Of a stretch of 15,556 bases of DNA, positions 1 to 9,253 are shown one piece after another (the first letter of the stretch is position 1; each line of letters begins with the position of its first letter). Made by a program: the position numbers and the translations under genes. Location of the stretch: NCBI GenBank assembly GCA_964396055.1, contig CAYNDV010000114.1, positions 1-15,556 on the forward strand. Direction: 5' to 3'. The stretch is from CAYJPV01 sp964396055 (GTDB taxonomy: Bacteria > Acidobacteriota > Vicinamibacteria > Vicinamibacterales > JAKQTR01). The notes beneath the pieces are model-generated. The model made no database searches, was not told the origin of the DNA, and was given only the letters and a program-made list of their open reading frames with translations.

Positions 1-2
1 TG

Positions 3-422
3 TGCCGCGGCGAACGCAGCGGCGACACGGTGTTTGCCGGGCAGGGCGCCGGCGGCGACGCGACGGCCGTGGCCGTCGTGTCAGACCTGCTCGCCATTCT
101 CCACGCGCCCACGGTCCCGCGCCCGTGGCCCACCGCGAGCGAGGCAGGGACGCCGGCCCCACGCGCGGCACGGCACTACGTCCGCCTGAGCGCTGCCGGC
201 GTCGCGGCGCCGGGCGAACCCGCCGCCCACCTGGGCCGCTTCGGCCTGCAGGTGCAGCAGGTGCTCGGTCGCCAGGACGGTGACGCAGGCGCGTGGGCCG
301 CAGTCCTCGCCCCCTGCGCGGCCGCACCCGTGGCCGACGCCATCGCGGCGTGGCGTGCGCCGCACGGGTCCGGTTCGGCGGCTGTGGCGCTGCCCCTGCT
401 CGACCTGGACGATCGCTCCTGA
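3..422 (+). CDS. hom: Homoserine dehydrogenase, C-terminal part (5' end outside window)
   Basis: This is the last ~139 residues of a protein open from the left edge in the frame starting at base 3. Near its start is GQGAGGDATAVAVVSDLL, matching the conserved G-x-GAG-x-x-TA-x-AVV-x-DL segment that closes the catalytic domain of homoserine dehydrogenase. The remainder, beginning around HYVRLSAAG, has the length and pattern of a C-terminal ACT-type regulatory domain (LGRFGLQVQQVLGRQ). The enzyme reduces aspartate semialdehyde to homoserine with NAD(P)H in the cytoplasm. The next gene uses homoserine, which supports the call. The stop overlaps the likely ribosome binding site of metX, so the two are probably co-transcribed. 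The ACT part is divergent, so feedback control by threonine cannot be judged. An internal GTG at 30 is not a real start. Confidence 0.85.
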   Translation, partial: CRGERSGDTVFAGQGAGGDATAVAVVSDLLAILHAPTVPRPWPTASEAGTPAPRAARHYVRLSAAGVAAPGEPAAHLGRFGLQVQQVLGRQDGDAGAWAAVLAPCAAAPVADAIAAWRAPHGSGSAAVALPLLDLDDRS

Positions 423-434
423 GGCGTGACGAGG

Positions 435-1577
435 ATGACAACGGCAACGGTGGAACACGGCCTCGGGCTGGTGGAGACACGGACGGTCTTGGTCTGCCCC
501 GACGGGCTCACGCTCGACAGCGGCGAGCGGCTGCCCTCGGTAACGGTGGCGTACGAGGAGTACGGCACACGGTCCCCGTCCGGCGACAACGTCATCCTGG
601 TGTGCCACGCGCTGTCGGGCGGCGCGCACGCCGCAGGCTGGCACGCCGGGGCCGCCCGGCCCGGCTGGTGGGACACGATGGTCGGGCCGGGCAAGGCGTT
701 CGACACCGATCGGTACTGCGTCATTGCCTCCAACGTGCTCGGGGGCTGCTACGGCACCACCGGCCCGTCCTCCATCAACCCGGCCACCGGGCGGCCCTAC
801 GGCGGGTCGTTCCCGACTGTGAGCGTGCGTGACATGGTGGCGGTTCAGAAACGCCTCCTGGAGGCCCTGGGCGTCGAGCGCCTGCTGGCCGTTGCTGGCG
901 GATCGATGGGCGGGATGCAGGCGCTGCAGTGGGTAGCCAGTTACCCGGACATCGTCCGGTCCGTGGTGGCGCTCGCGACGACGGCCCGCCACTCGCCCCA
1001 GCAGATTGCCTTCAACGAAATCGCCCGCCGCGCGGTGATGGCCGACCCGCGCTGGCGGGGCGGCGACTACCCGGCGTCGGATCCGCCGGCCGACGGGCTG
1101 GCCGTGGCGCGCATGATCGGTCATGTGACGTACCTGTCGGACGGCGGGATGCAGGACAAGTTCGGCCGGCGCCGGCGCGCGGCGTCCGCCGCCCCGCGTT
1201 TCGCGCCCAGTTTCGAGGTCGAGGGCTACCTCGACCACCAGGGGCGCAGCTTCGTCGATCGGTTCGACGCGAACAGCCTGCTGTATCTCAGCAAGGCGCT
1301 CGACGACTTCGACCTCGACGCCGACCGGCCGCTGGCGCACACCTTCGCGGACACGGACGCCGCATTCCTGCTGCTGTCGTTCTCGTCGGACTGGCTGTAT
1401 CCGCCGGCGCAACTGGAGGCCGTGGCGGCCGCGGCGCGCGGGGCGGGGCGGCCGGTCCACTACCACGAACTCCCGTCGCGCTACGGTCACGACGCGTTTC
1501 TGCTCGAGCACCAGGCGCAGACGCCCCTGGTGCGGCGGTTCCTCGCGTCGATGGCCGGCTGCCGCGCGGCCGCCTGA
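435..1577 (+). CDS. metX: Homoserine O-acetyltransferase (alpha/beta-hydrolase fold)
   Basis: Transfers an acyl group (acetyl in most MetX proteins; a few use succinyl) to homoserine, committing it to methionine synthesis. The 380-residue product has family landmarks in order: CHALSGGAHAAG near residue 58, NVLGGCYGTTGPSSINP near 100, the nucleophile elbow GGSMGGMQ with Ser about 157, then Asp about 319 (SSDWLYPP) and His about 352 (GHDAFLLE) completing the Ser-Asp-His triad. Length is normal. I prefer the ATG at 435 over the in-frame GTG at 426, because GAGG at 421-424 lies 10 bases upstream of that ATG but only one base from the GTG. It follows hom by 12 bases and precedes the MurG-like gene by 22 bases. 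Acetyl versus succinyl specificity cannot be settled from motifs alone. Confidence 0.93.
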   Translation: MTTATVEHGLGLVETRTVLVCPDGLTLDSGERLPSVTVAYEEYGTRSPSGDNVILVCHALSGGAHAAGWHAGAARPGWWDTMVGPGKAFDTDRYCVIASNVLGGCYGTTGPSSINPATGRPYGGSFPTVSVRDMVAVQKRLLEALGVERLLAVAGGSMGGMQALQWVASYPDIVRSVVALATTARHSPQQIAFNEIARRAVMADPRWRGGDYPASDPPADGLAVARMIGHVTYLSDGGMQDKFGRRRRAASAAPRFAPSFEVEGYLDHQGRSFVDRFDANSLLYLSKALDDFDLDADRPLAHTFADTDAAFLLLSFSSDWLYPPAQLEAVAAAARGAGRPVHYHELPSRYGHDAFLLEHQAQTPLVRRFLASMAGCRAAA

Positions 1578-1599
1578 CGGCCGTGATACCCTGAACACC

Positions 1600-3645
1600 G
1601 TGAGCGCGTTTGCGCGAATCCTGCTGACGGGCGGCGGGACGGCCGGCCACGTCAATCCCGCGCTGGCCATCGGCCGTGCGCTGGGCGACGACCGGACGAC
1701 GTATCTCTACGTCGGCGTGCGCGGCCGGGCGGAGGCCCACGTCGTGCCGCGCGAGCAGATCCCCATCACGTTTGTCCGCGCGGCGGCGTTTCCGGGCGCC
1801 CGTCCGTCGCCCGCCTGGGTGCCGTTCCTCGTCAACCTGTCGCTGGGGGTGCTGAAGGCGCTGGTCGTGGTGCGCCGGTTCCGGCCGGAAGTGATCGTCG
1901 GCACGGGCGGCTTCGCGTCGGCGCCCGTGATGCTGGCGGCCGGGCTGCTGCGCCGGCTGGGCCTGCTGCGCGCGCGGGTGTATGTCCACGAGCAGAATGC
2001 CGCGCCGGGCAAGCTCAACCTGCTGGTCGGGCGCCTGGCGGACCGCGTGTTCGTCTCGTTTCCCGAGACCCTCGCGGCGTTTCCGGCCAACGGCGAGGTG
2101 ACCGGGTACCCGCTCCGCCGCGGGATCCAGCCGTCCTCGGCCGAGGCGGCGCGCGCGGCCCTCGACTTCACGGTCCCGGCCGGCCGGCAGGTGGTCTTCG
2201 CCTTCGGCGGCTCGCAGGGAGCCCGCACGATCAACAACGCCGTCGTCGACGCCCTGGCCGACCTGCTGCCGCTGCGCGACCGGCTCTTCATCATCCACGG
2301 CACCGGCCTGCGCGGCTCGGGCCGCGGCTACGATCCCGGCGCCGAGACCCGGGACCGCCTCGACGAGCGGTATGACGCCGCCACCCGCGCGCTCGTCGAC
2401 ACGTTTTACGTCAGCCGGCCGTACTTTCACGGGATCGAACACGTCTACGCCCTGACCGATCTCGCAGTGGTGCGGGCGGGCGCGGGGACGCTGTGCGAGA
2501 TCGCGTCGCTGGGGCTGCCGGCCATCGTCGTGCCGAAGGTCAATCTGCCCGGGGAGCACCAGGTCATGAACGCGCGGGCTCTGGCCCGCTGCGGCGGCGC
2601 CACGATTCTCTACGAAGAAACCCGGCTGGTGGACGGCCTGGTGGTGGAGGCGCTGGACGGCCACGTGCTTGCCGGCGAGATCCGGAGGCTGCTCGACGAT
2701 CGCGGGCGGCTGACCGAGATGGCGGCCGGCGCGCGGACCTTCGTGGACGGCGACGCGCTGGCGATCATCCGGGCCCGCGTGACGGCCGACACGGTGGCCG
2801 GCGCCGCGCCGGCGCCTGCGGCGACGGCCGCCGTGGCGGCCCACCAGACGCCGATCGGCAACCTGGCGCTCGCCTCGCGGCTCGAGCGTGCCCTCGGCCG
2901 CGACCGGCAGGCGTACCGCGCGGACCGGGAGATCCCGTCGGCGGATGATCGTGCGTACTACACCAGCCGGGCGGCGTCCCTGCTGGCGAGCCCGTCGTGG
3001 GAGGCGCGCAACCTCGGCGTGAAGCTGATCGGGTTGCTGCAGGCGCGCGACAAGCTGCCGCTGCTCCTGGCCCTGCTGCGCGACCGTCGGCCCGCACCCT
3101 GGTACAAACGGATGCTGGGGGGAGACTTCGTCCAGGTGGGGTTCATCCGGCGCAACGCGCTCACGGCCATCGCCCGCCTGGGCGTGGTGACGCGTGACGT
3201 CGAAGAGACGCTCCTGGCGGCTCTCGCGGATCCGTACTACGAGGCGCGGGCGGAAGCGGCGCGGACCATCGCGGCCCTCGACGCGTCGCTCAGCGACACG
3301 GCGCGGGGCCGGTTCGTGGCGCAACTGGCGGGGCTGCTCGCCGATCGCTGGCTCGAGGTGGCGGCGGCGGCGGCCGAGACGCTGGGCCACGTCGGCGACG
3401 AGCGCACCGCGCTGCCGGTCCTGGTGGCGCTGCAGAACCACCGCTACTGGCTCGTGCGGTCCGCGGGCCTGCGGGGCCTGCTGTTCCTGGTCGAGCGCGG
3501 CCGCGCCGGCGACCTCGCGGATCTCGAGCGGCACATCCGCGGGTTCGTGCTGACCGCCACGGACTTCCGGCCCGAGTTCCAGATCAAGACGGCGTACGGG
3601 CGCGTGCTCGAGGCGATCGCGCGGCGGAGGGCGCTGGGCACATGA
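1600..3645 (+). CDS. murG: MurG-like UDP-GlcNAc:lipid I glycosyltransferase fused to a C-terminal HEAT-like repeat domain
   Basis: 681 residues, almost twice a normal MurG (~360). Residues 1-395 are MurG-like: GGGTAGHVNPAL at 11-22 (the acceptor-side loop, with Ala where GGTGGH is usual), a GTGGFAS segment at 101-107, EQNAAPGKLN at 131-140, TGYPLR at 168-173, the second-half loop GGSQGARTINN at 203-213, and the donor-binding GAGTLCEIASLGLP at 294-307 followed by EHQVMNA. MurG adds GlcNAc to lipid I to make lipid II at the inner membrane face. After an Ala/Pro linker (~396-415), residues ~450-680 form helical pairs such as PSWEARNLGVKLIGLL, PYYEARAEAARTIAAL and RWLEVAAAAAETLGHVGD, typical of HEAT/PBS-lyase repeats, which usually bind proteins. 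The GTG start has no strong ribosome site but places the first motif correctly. The stop overlaps mraY by 4 bases. It could be a specialised second copy or act on another lipid-linked sugar. Confidence 0.85.
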   Translation: MSAFARILLTGGGTAGHVNPALAIGRALGDDRTTYLYVGVRGRAEAHVVPREQIPITFVRAAAFPGARPSPAWVPFLVNLSLGVLKALVVVRRFRPEVIVGTGGFASAPVMLAAGLLRRLGLLRARVYVHEQNAAPGKLNLLVGRLADRVFVSFPETLAAFPANGEVTGYPLRRGIQPSSAEAARAALDFTVPAGRQVVFAFGGSQGARTINNAVVDALADLLPLRDRLFIIHGTGLRGSGRGYDPGAETRDRLDERYDAATRALVDTFYVSRPYFHGIEHVYALTDLAVVRAGAGTLCEIASLGLPAIVVPKVNLPGEHQVMNARALARCGGATILYEETRLVDGLVVEALDGHVLAGEIRRLLDDRGRLTEMAAGARTFVDGDALAIIRARVTADTVAGAAPAPAATAAVAAHQTPIGNLALASRLERALGRDRQAYRADREIPSADDRAYYTSRAASLLASPSWEARNLGVKLIGLLQARDKLPLLLALLRDRRPAPWYKRMLGGDFVQVGFIRRNALTAIARLGVVTRDVEETLLAALADPYYEARAEAARTIAALDASLSDTARGRFVAQLAGLLADRWLEVAAAAAETLGHVGDERTALPVLVALQNHRYWLVRSAGLRGLLFLVERGRAGDLADLERHIRGFVLTATDFRPEFQIKTAYGRVLEAIARRRALGT

Positions 3646-4748
3646 TCTACCTGCTGGGGCACCTGCTCGAAGGCGGATTCCGGGCGTGGTCGTTCCTGCG
3701 CCTGCTCGACTACCTGTCGGTGCGCGCCATCGGCGCCGCGATGCTGGCGTTCATCCTGATGCTCGTGGTGATGCCGCGCTTCATCTGGTACCTGCACCGC
3801 CGCGGGCTCGTCGATCAGACGCGCGACACCGGCGTGCCCTCGGCGTTCGACAAGGCCGGGACGCCCGTGATGGGCGGCGCGGTGATGGTGGGCTGCATCC
3901 TCGCGTCGTGCCTGGTCTGGGCCGACCCCGCCAACCGCTACCTGCTGGCCGTCATCGCGGGCCTGCTGTGGTTCGCCGCCATCGGCCTGAGCGACGACCT
4001 GGCGAAGTGGCGGGCCCGGTCCGGCAACCGCGGCATGACCGAGGCGCGCAAGCTCGTGCTGCAGGGGACCTTCGCGCTCCTGTTCGTGGGCTTTCTCGCC
4101 AGCCCCTGGTCGCCCCTGCCGGCCCGTGACGCGACGACGATCTACGTGCCCTTCGTGAAGCGGGCGATTGCCGATTCGCCGTGGCTCTACTTTCCGATGG
4201 TCTGGCTGTTCGTGATGCTGGTCGGCAACGCCGTCAACATCACCGACGGGCTCGACGGCCTGGCCATCGTGCCGGCGGTGATGGGCGTGTCGGTGCTCGG
4301 CATCTTCGCGTACGTGATGGGCAACGCGGTGTGGGCCCGCTACTTCCTGTTCGGCTCCCTGCCGGGGGCGGGCGAACTCATCGTGTTCTGCGCGGCGTTT
4401 GCCGGGGCGGGCATCGGGTTCCTGTGGTTCAACGCGTACCCGGCCCAGGTGTTCATGGGGGACGCGGGGTCGCTGGCCATCGGCGGCTGCCTGGCCACGC
4501 TCTCGGTGCTCGTGAAGCAGGAGGCCCTGTTCCTGATCCTCGGCGGCCTGTTCATCGCCGAGGCCCTCACGTCGCAGATCCAGGACAAGGTCGGCATCAA
4601 GTGGCTCGGGCGGCGGCTGTTCTACCGCGCGCCGCTGCACCACCAGCTGCAGCACACCGGCGTGGCGGAGACCAAGGTGGTCATCCGGCTGTGGATCGTG
4701 TCGCTCATCCTGGCCCTGGTGTCGGTGGCGACCATCAAGCTCCGGTAA
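3642..4748 (+). CDS. mraY: Phospho-N-acetylmuramoyl-pentapeptide transferase (MraY family membrane protein)
   Basis: Polytopic membrane enzyme that moves phospho-MurNAc-pentapeptide from UDP to undecaprenyl phosphate, giving lipid I, the substrate of MurG. 368 residues is normal. Motifs seen: KAGTPVMGG near 71, the catalytic-type DD in GLSDDLAK near 118, NAVNITDGLDGLA near 201, FLWFNAYPAQVFMGDAGSLAIGG near 260, and the C-terminal APLHHQLQHTG-ETKVVIRLWI block. In typical MraY the last block reads P-x-HHH-x-E; here it is HHQLQ, so the third His and following Glu are changed. About ten hydrophobic segments fit the known topology. GGAGG at 3626-3630 precedes the ATG by 11 bases, and the ATGA overlap with the MurG-HEAT stop indicates translational coupling. 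The gene is not flanked by murF/murD/ftsW, so it is outside a normal division/cell-wall cluster as far as the window shows. Confidence 0.9.
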   Translation: MIYLLGHLLEGGFRAWSFLRLLDYLSVRAIGAAMLAFILMLVVMPRFIWYLHRRGLVDQTRDTGVPSAFDKAGTPVMGGAVMVGCILASCLVWADPANRYLLAVIAGLLWFAAIGLSDDLAKWRARSGNRGMTEARKLVLQGTFALLFVGFLASPWSPLPARDATTIYVPFVKRAIADSPWLYFPMVWLFVMLVGNAVNITDGLDGLAIVPAVMGVSVLGIFAYVMGNAVWARYFLFGSLPGAGELIVFCAAFAGAGIGFLWFNAYPAQVFMGDAGSLAIGGCLATLSVLVKQEALFLILGGLFIAEALTSQIQDKVGIKWLGRRLFYRAPLHHQLQHTGVAETKVVIRLWIVSLILALVSVATIKLR

Positions 4749-4770
4749 CGGGGCCGGCAGGGAGGTGGGC

Positions 4771-5879
4771 ATGCCCGTCAGCGCAGGCAGGACCGTGTGG
4801 CGTGGCCTCGTCATCAGCGTCGCCCTGGCGGCCCCCGCCGCGGGCCAGCCGGCGCCGGCCACCGTCGATGCGGTGGCCGCCGGCCGGTTTGCGACGCTCG
4901 CCCTGGCCTGCGTCCACCAGGAGTACCCGAACAAGATCGCCCACGTCCTGGCCAGCGACGCCGACGCCCGGCCGCCGCGGCAGCTGACGCCGGCCTTCTT
5001 CGGCTGCTACGACTGGCACTCGTCGGTGCACGGCCACTGGCTCCTGGCGCGCGTGGCGCGCACGTTCCCCGCGGCGCCCTTCGCGGCGCGGGCCCGCGCT
5101 GCGCTCGATCGCAGCCTGACGCCGGAACACATCGCGGCCGAGGTGGCGTACCTGACCGCGACCGGGCGCGTCAGCTTCGAGCGGCCCTACGGCCTGGCGT
5201 GGTTGCTCCAGCTGGCGGCCGAGCTGCGCGAGTGGAAGGACGATGCCGACGCGCAGCGGTGGGCCGCGGCGCTGCAGCCCCTCGAACAGGTGGCGGCGAA
5301 CCGCATCCGCGACTGGCTGCCGAAGCTGTCGCGCCCCATCCGGATCGGCGAGCACGACCAGACGGCGTTCGCCTTCGGCCTCGTCCTCGACTGGGCGCGC
5401 GTGGCCGGCGACAAGGCCATGACAGACCTGCTGGCGTCGCGCATCGCGGCCTACTACCGCGCGGATCGGGACTGCCCGATGGCGTACGAGCCGTCGGGCC
5501 AGGACTTCCTGTCGCCCTGCCTGGCCGAGGCCGACCTGATGCGGCGCGTCCTGCCGGAGGCCGCCTTCGCGGAGTGGCTCAGGTCGTTCCTGCCGGGGAT
5601 TCCCACCGACGGGTCGCGTGCCTGGCTCGAACCGGCGGTCGTGACCGACCCCACGGACCCGAAACTGGCGCACCTCGACGGGTTGAACCTCAGCCGGGCC
5701 TGGATGCTGGACGGCATCATCAAGGGACTGCCGCCGACGGACCTGCGGCGGCCCGCGCTGCAGGCGGCGGCGTGGCGGCATCGCCAGGCGGGCCTGGCCG
5801 CCGTCACGGGCGAACACTACGAAGGCGGCCACTGGCTGGGCAGCTTCGCCGTGTACCTCACGACGGCGCGTGGGCTCCG

Positions 5880-5883
<4 letters not shown>
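4771..5883 (+). CDS. Exported DUF2891 family protein
   Basis: 370 residues. An N-terminal signal peptide runs to about AAPAAGQ (residues ~1-25: charged start, VWRGLVISVALAAPAA, then a small-residue cleavage region). The mature part is rich in motifs I associate with DUF2891: YPNKIAHVLASDADA, FFGCYDWHSSVHGHWLL, RPYGLAWLLQL, GEHDQTAFAFGL, YEPSGQDFLSPCLAEADLMRRVL, LDGLNLSRAWML and EGGHWLGSFAVY. The many invariant Trp/His/Asp residues and the likely (alpha/alpha)-barrel pattern suggest a carbohydrate-active or hydrolase-like protein, but its reaction is not known to me. The ATG at 4771 is chosen because GGAGG at 4761-4765 sits 5 bases upstream; an in-frame GTG at 4765 would overlap that site. It lies 22 bases after mraY, so it probably shares that transcript and may act in the cell envelope. 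Its stop interleaves with that of the convergent ABC-F gene. Confidence 0.85.
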
Positions 5884-7922
<2,039 letters not shown>

Positions 7923-7945
7923 GCCGAACACTTCACTCTACTACA

Positions 7946-7971
7946 GGCGCGCGTCCCGTTCCGCGCGCGCC
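7946..7971. repeat. Perfect 8-bp inverted repeat in the divergent ABC-F / S1 spacer
   Basis: GGCGCGCG at 7946-7953 is exactly reverse-complemented by CGCGCGCC at 7964-7971, with a 10-base loop. It lies in the ~75-base spacer between the divergent ABC-F and S1 genes and covers the place where the -35 element of S1 would fall. It may be an operator or an RNA hairpin. In DNA this GC-rich a short CG repeat can also arise by chance. Confidence 0.4.
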
Positions 7972-7980
7972 GGCTTCGCG

Positions 7981-7986
7981 TATAAT
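7981..7986 (+). promoter_or_regulatory. -10 box (TATAAT) of the S1-S2 genes
   Basis: A perfect TATAAT, conspicuous in this GC-rich DNA, ends 12 bases before the S1 ATG at 7999. Transcription would begin around 7993, leaving only about six untranslated bases. No good TTGACA-like -35 is seen 16-18 bases upstream; that place is taken by the GC-rich inverted repeat, so the promoter may depend on an activator. Confidence 0.55.
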
Positions 7987-7998
7987 CGCCGTGTCGTG

Positions 7999-8505
7999 AT
8001 GCGCCGCCGGTTCGCGGGCCCCGTCGTTCCAACTGCTGTCGTGATAGCCGTGGCGCTCGCCGCGGCCGGAGCGGATGCCGCCTCGCGTTCGCGCAACGCC
8101 ACCGCGACGGTGACCATCGCCGCCCTCGCCAAGCTTTCGTTCTCCAGTTCGGGTGTGTCGTTCGCGGATGCGGACCCCGACACGGTGCCGGTGATCACCG
8201 CGGCCCCGGTCCTCATCACCACCAAGGCCCGGACCACCCTGGGCACCCTGGTGACGCTGACCGTGCGCGCGTCGGCCGACCTGGCGTCAGCGGGCAGTAC
8301 GATTCCGGCGTCGGCGGTTTCGTGGAGCGCCTCGGGAGCGGGGTTCTCGGGTGGCACGATGAGCGCCACCCTTGCCAGGACCGTCGGGTCGTGGTCCGGC
8401 TCTGGCGTCCGTTCCGGCTCGCAGACCTACCAGCTCGCCAACGCCTGGACGTACGCGACCGGCACCTACACCACCCAGTTCCTCTACACGCTGGTGTCGC
8501 CGTGA
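7999..8505 (+). CDS. S1: small exported beta-rich subunit-like protein
   Basis: 168 residues with a clear signal peptide (MRRRFAG start, hydrophobic core VVIAVALAAAGA, cleavage near ADA-A). The mature part is Ser/Thr/Ala-rich with alternating beta-strand pattern, no Cys, and motifs shared with S2 and S4: VSFADADPDTV, a TLTVRAS strand, FSGGTMSATLA, SWSGSGV, LANAWTYATGTYT and the terminal YTLVSP. The ending G-x-Y-(x)5-[FYW]-TL-x-x-P resembles the final strand of subunits assembled by strand exchange, and that of WxL-type surface domains. Function is unknown; the chaperone and barrel genes nearby suggest a secreted structural subunit. The ATG at 7999 has no ribosome binding site and sits just after a TATAAT, suggesting near-leaderless translation. 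It overlaps S2 by 4 bases. Confidence 0.8.
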   Translation: MRRRFAGPVVPTAVVIAVALAAAGADAASRSRNATATVTIAALAKLSFSSSGVSFADADPDTVPVITAAPVLITTKARTTLGTLVTLTVRASADLASAGSTIPASAVSWSASGAGFSGGTMSATLARTVGSWSGSGVRSGSQTYQLANAWTYATGTYTTQFLYTLVSP

Positions 8506-8987
8506 CCCCGCGCGTCGGCGTCGTCCGGTGCCTCCACCCGATCCTGTGGCTCGCGGTGGCCTGCGTACTCGCGGACGGCGCCCCCGCGTCCGCCCAGACG
8601 CTGACCCTGTCACTGTCTCGCAACACGATTCCGTTCGCGTCGGCCGATCCCGATACCACGGCGCAGGTGCAGGCGCCTCCCGTGACGGTGACCTACCGGG
8701 TGCGCGGGAACTGGTTCGGCAACTGGCAACTGACGCTGCAGTCGTCCGGTAACCTGACGAGCGGGCCGCAGTCGATCCCCATTTCGACCATCACCTGGAC
8801 GGCCACGCCCGCGCCGCCCTTCCAGGCGGGCACCATGAGCGCCGCCTTGGCCCAGAGACTGGCGGCCGGCAGCGGCAACGTGGATCCGGCCCGCACCGGC
8901 CAGGTGTTGTTCTTCTTCGCGAATTCCTGGGACTACAACGTCGGCAACTACTCGACGACGTTCACCTTCACGCTGATCGCGCCCTGA
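8502..8987 (+). CDS. S2: small exported subunit-like protein, paralogue of S1
   Basis: 161 residues from a GTG that overlaps the S1 stop as GTGA, so translation is probably coupled. A signal peptide (hydrophobic ILWLAVACVLADGAPASA, cleavage before QTLTL) is followed by the same layout as S1 and S4: ASADPDTTAQV, a QLTLQSSGNLTSG strand pair, FQAGTMSAALA, then FANSWDYNVGNYS and the ending FTLIAP. It differs by an aromatic insert (RGNWFGNW) and by SGNVDPARTGQ in place of the SWSGSGV-x-G motif. Probably exported to the periplasm or surface together with S1. Biochemical function is unknown. Confidence 0.78.
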   Translation: MTPRVGVVRCLHPILWLAVACVLADGAPASAQTLTLSLSRNTIPFASADPDTTAQVQAPPVTVTYRVRGNWFGNWQLTLQSSGNLTSGPQSIPISTITWTATPAPPFQAGTMSAALAQRLAAGSGNVDPARTGQVLFFFANSWDYNVGNYSTTFTFTLIAP

Positions 8988-9082
8988 CCACGCCGCGACC
9001 CCGGGCGACGACGTTGTGCGCAGGTGTGCGGTGACGTGTCCCCCGGCGGTCGCCGCCGCACACCCATGCTGCGTCGGCGGTG

Positions 9083-9204
9083 GAGTGTCACGTTTCGAGA
9101 CACCCATTTTCGGAGGGATCGCTCTGGCGGCTCTGGCAGGTAATGGCGCGGTGCTGCCAGTGATGTCTTGTGGTGTACGTTCGAGTCGTCTGGGAGAGTG
9201 TCAC
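9083..9204 (+). repeat. 9-bp direct repeat GAGTGTCAC upstream of S3
   Basis: GAGTGTCAC occurs at 9083-9091 and again at 9196-9204 in the 266-base gap between S2 and S3. The second copy continues into the near-palindrome GAGTG-T-CACTC (9196-9206), seven bases before the proposed S3 -35 box, an operator-like position. The first copy lies in a small GTGTC...GACAC stem (9085-9089 / 9099-9103). A 7-bp inverted repeat CTGGCAG...CTGCCAG (9133-9139 / 9154-9160) lies between them. I see no convincing gene in this gap; its base composition is less GC-rich than the coding DNA around it. Confidence 0.4.
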
Positions 9205-9212
9205 TCGTGACG

Positions 9213-9241
9213 TTGATGCGACCATGGCTCGCGTCTAGCAT
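9213..9241 (+). promoter_or_regulatory. Candidate promoter of S3
   Basis: TTGATG (9213-9218) and TAGCAT (9236-9241) are separated by 17 bases; each matches the sigma-70 consensus at four of six positions. Transcription would start around 9248, only a few bases before the S3 ATG at 9254. This repeats the very short leader seen for S1. Confidence 0.4.
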
Positions 9242-9253
9242 TGCACCGGGTCG

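Noticed and set aside
81..3534. Long minus-strand reading frames opposite hom, metX and murG
   Set aside because: They are Arg/Pro/Gly-rich shadows of well-identified plus-strand genes.
9060..9180. Possible c-di-GMP or other riboswitch in the S2-S3 gap
   Set aside because: The gap has small stems (GTGTC/GACAC, CTGGCAG/CTGCCAG) but I could not match a conserved aptamer core, and the proposed S3 promoter lies downstream of it.
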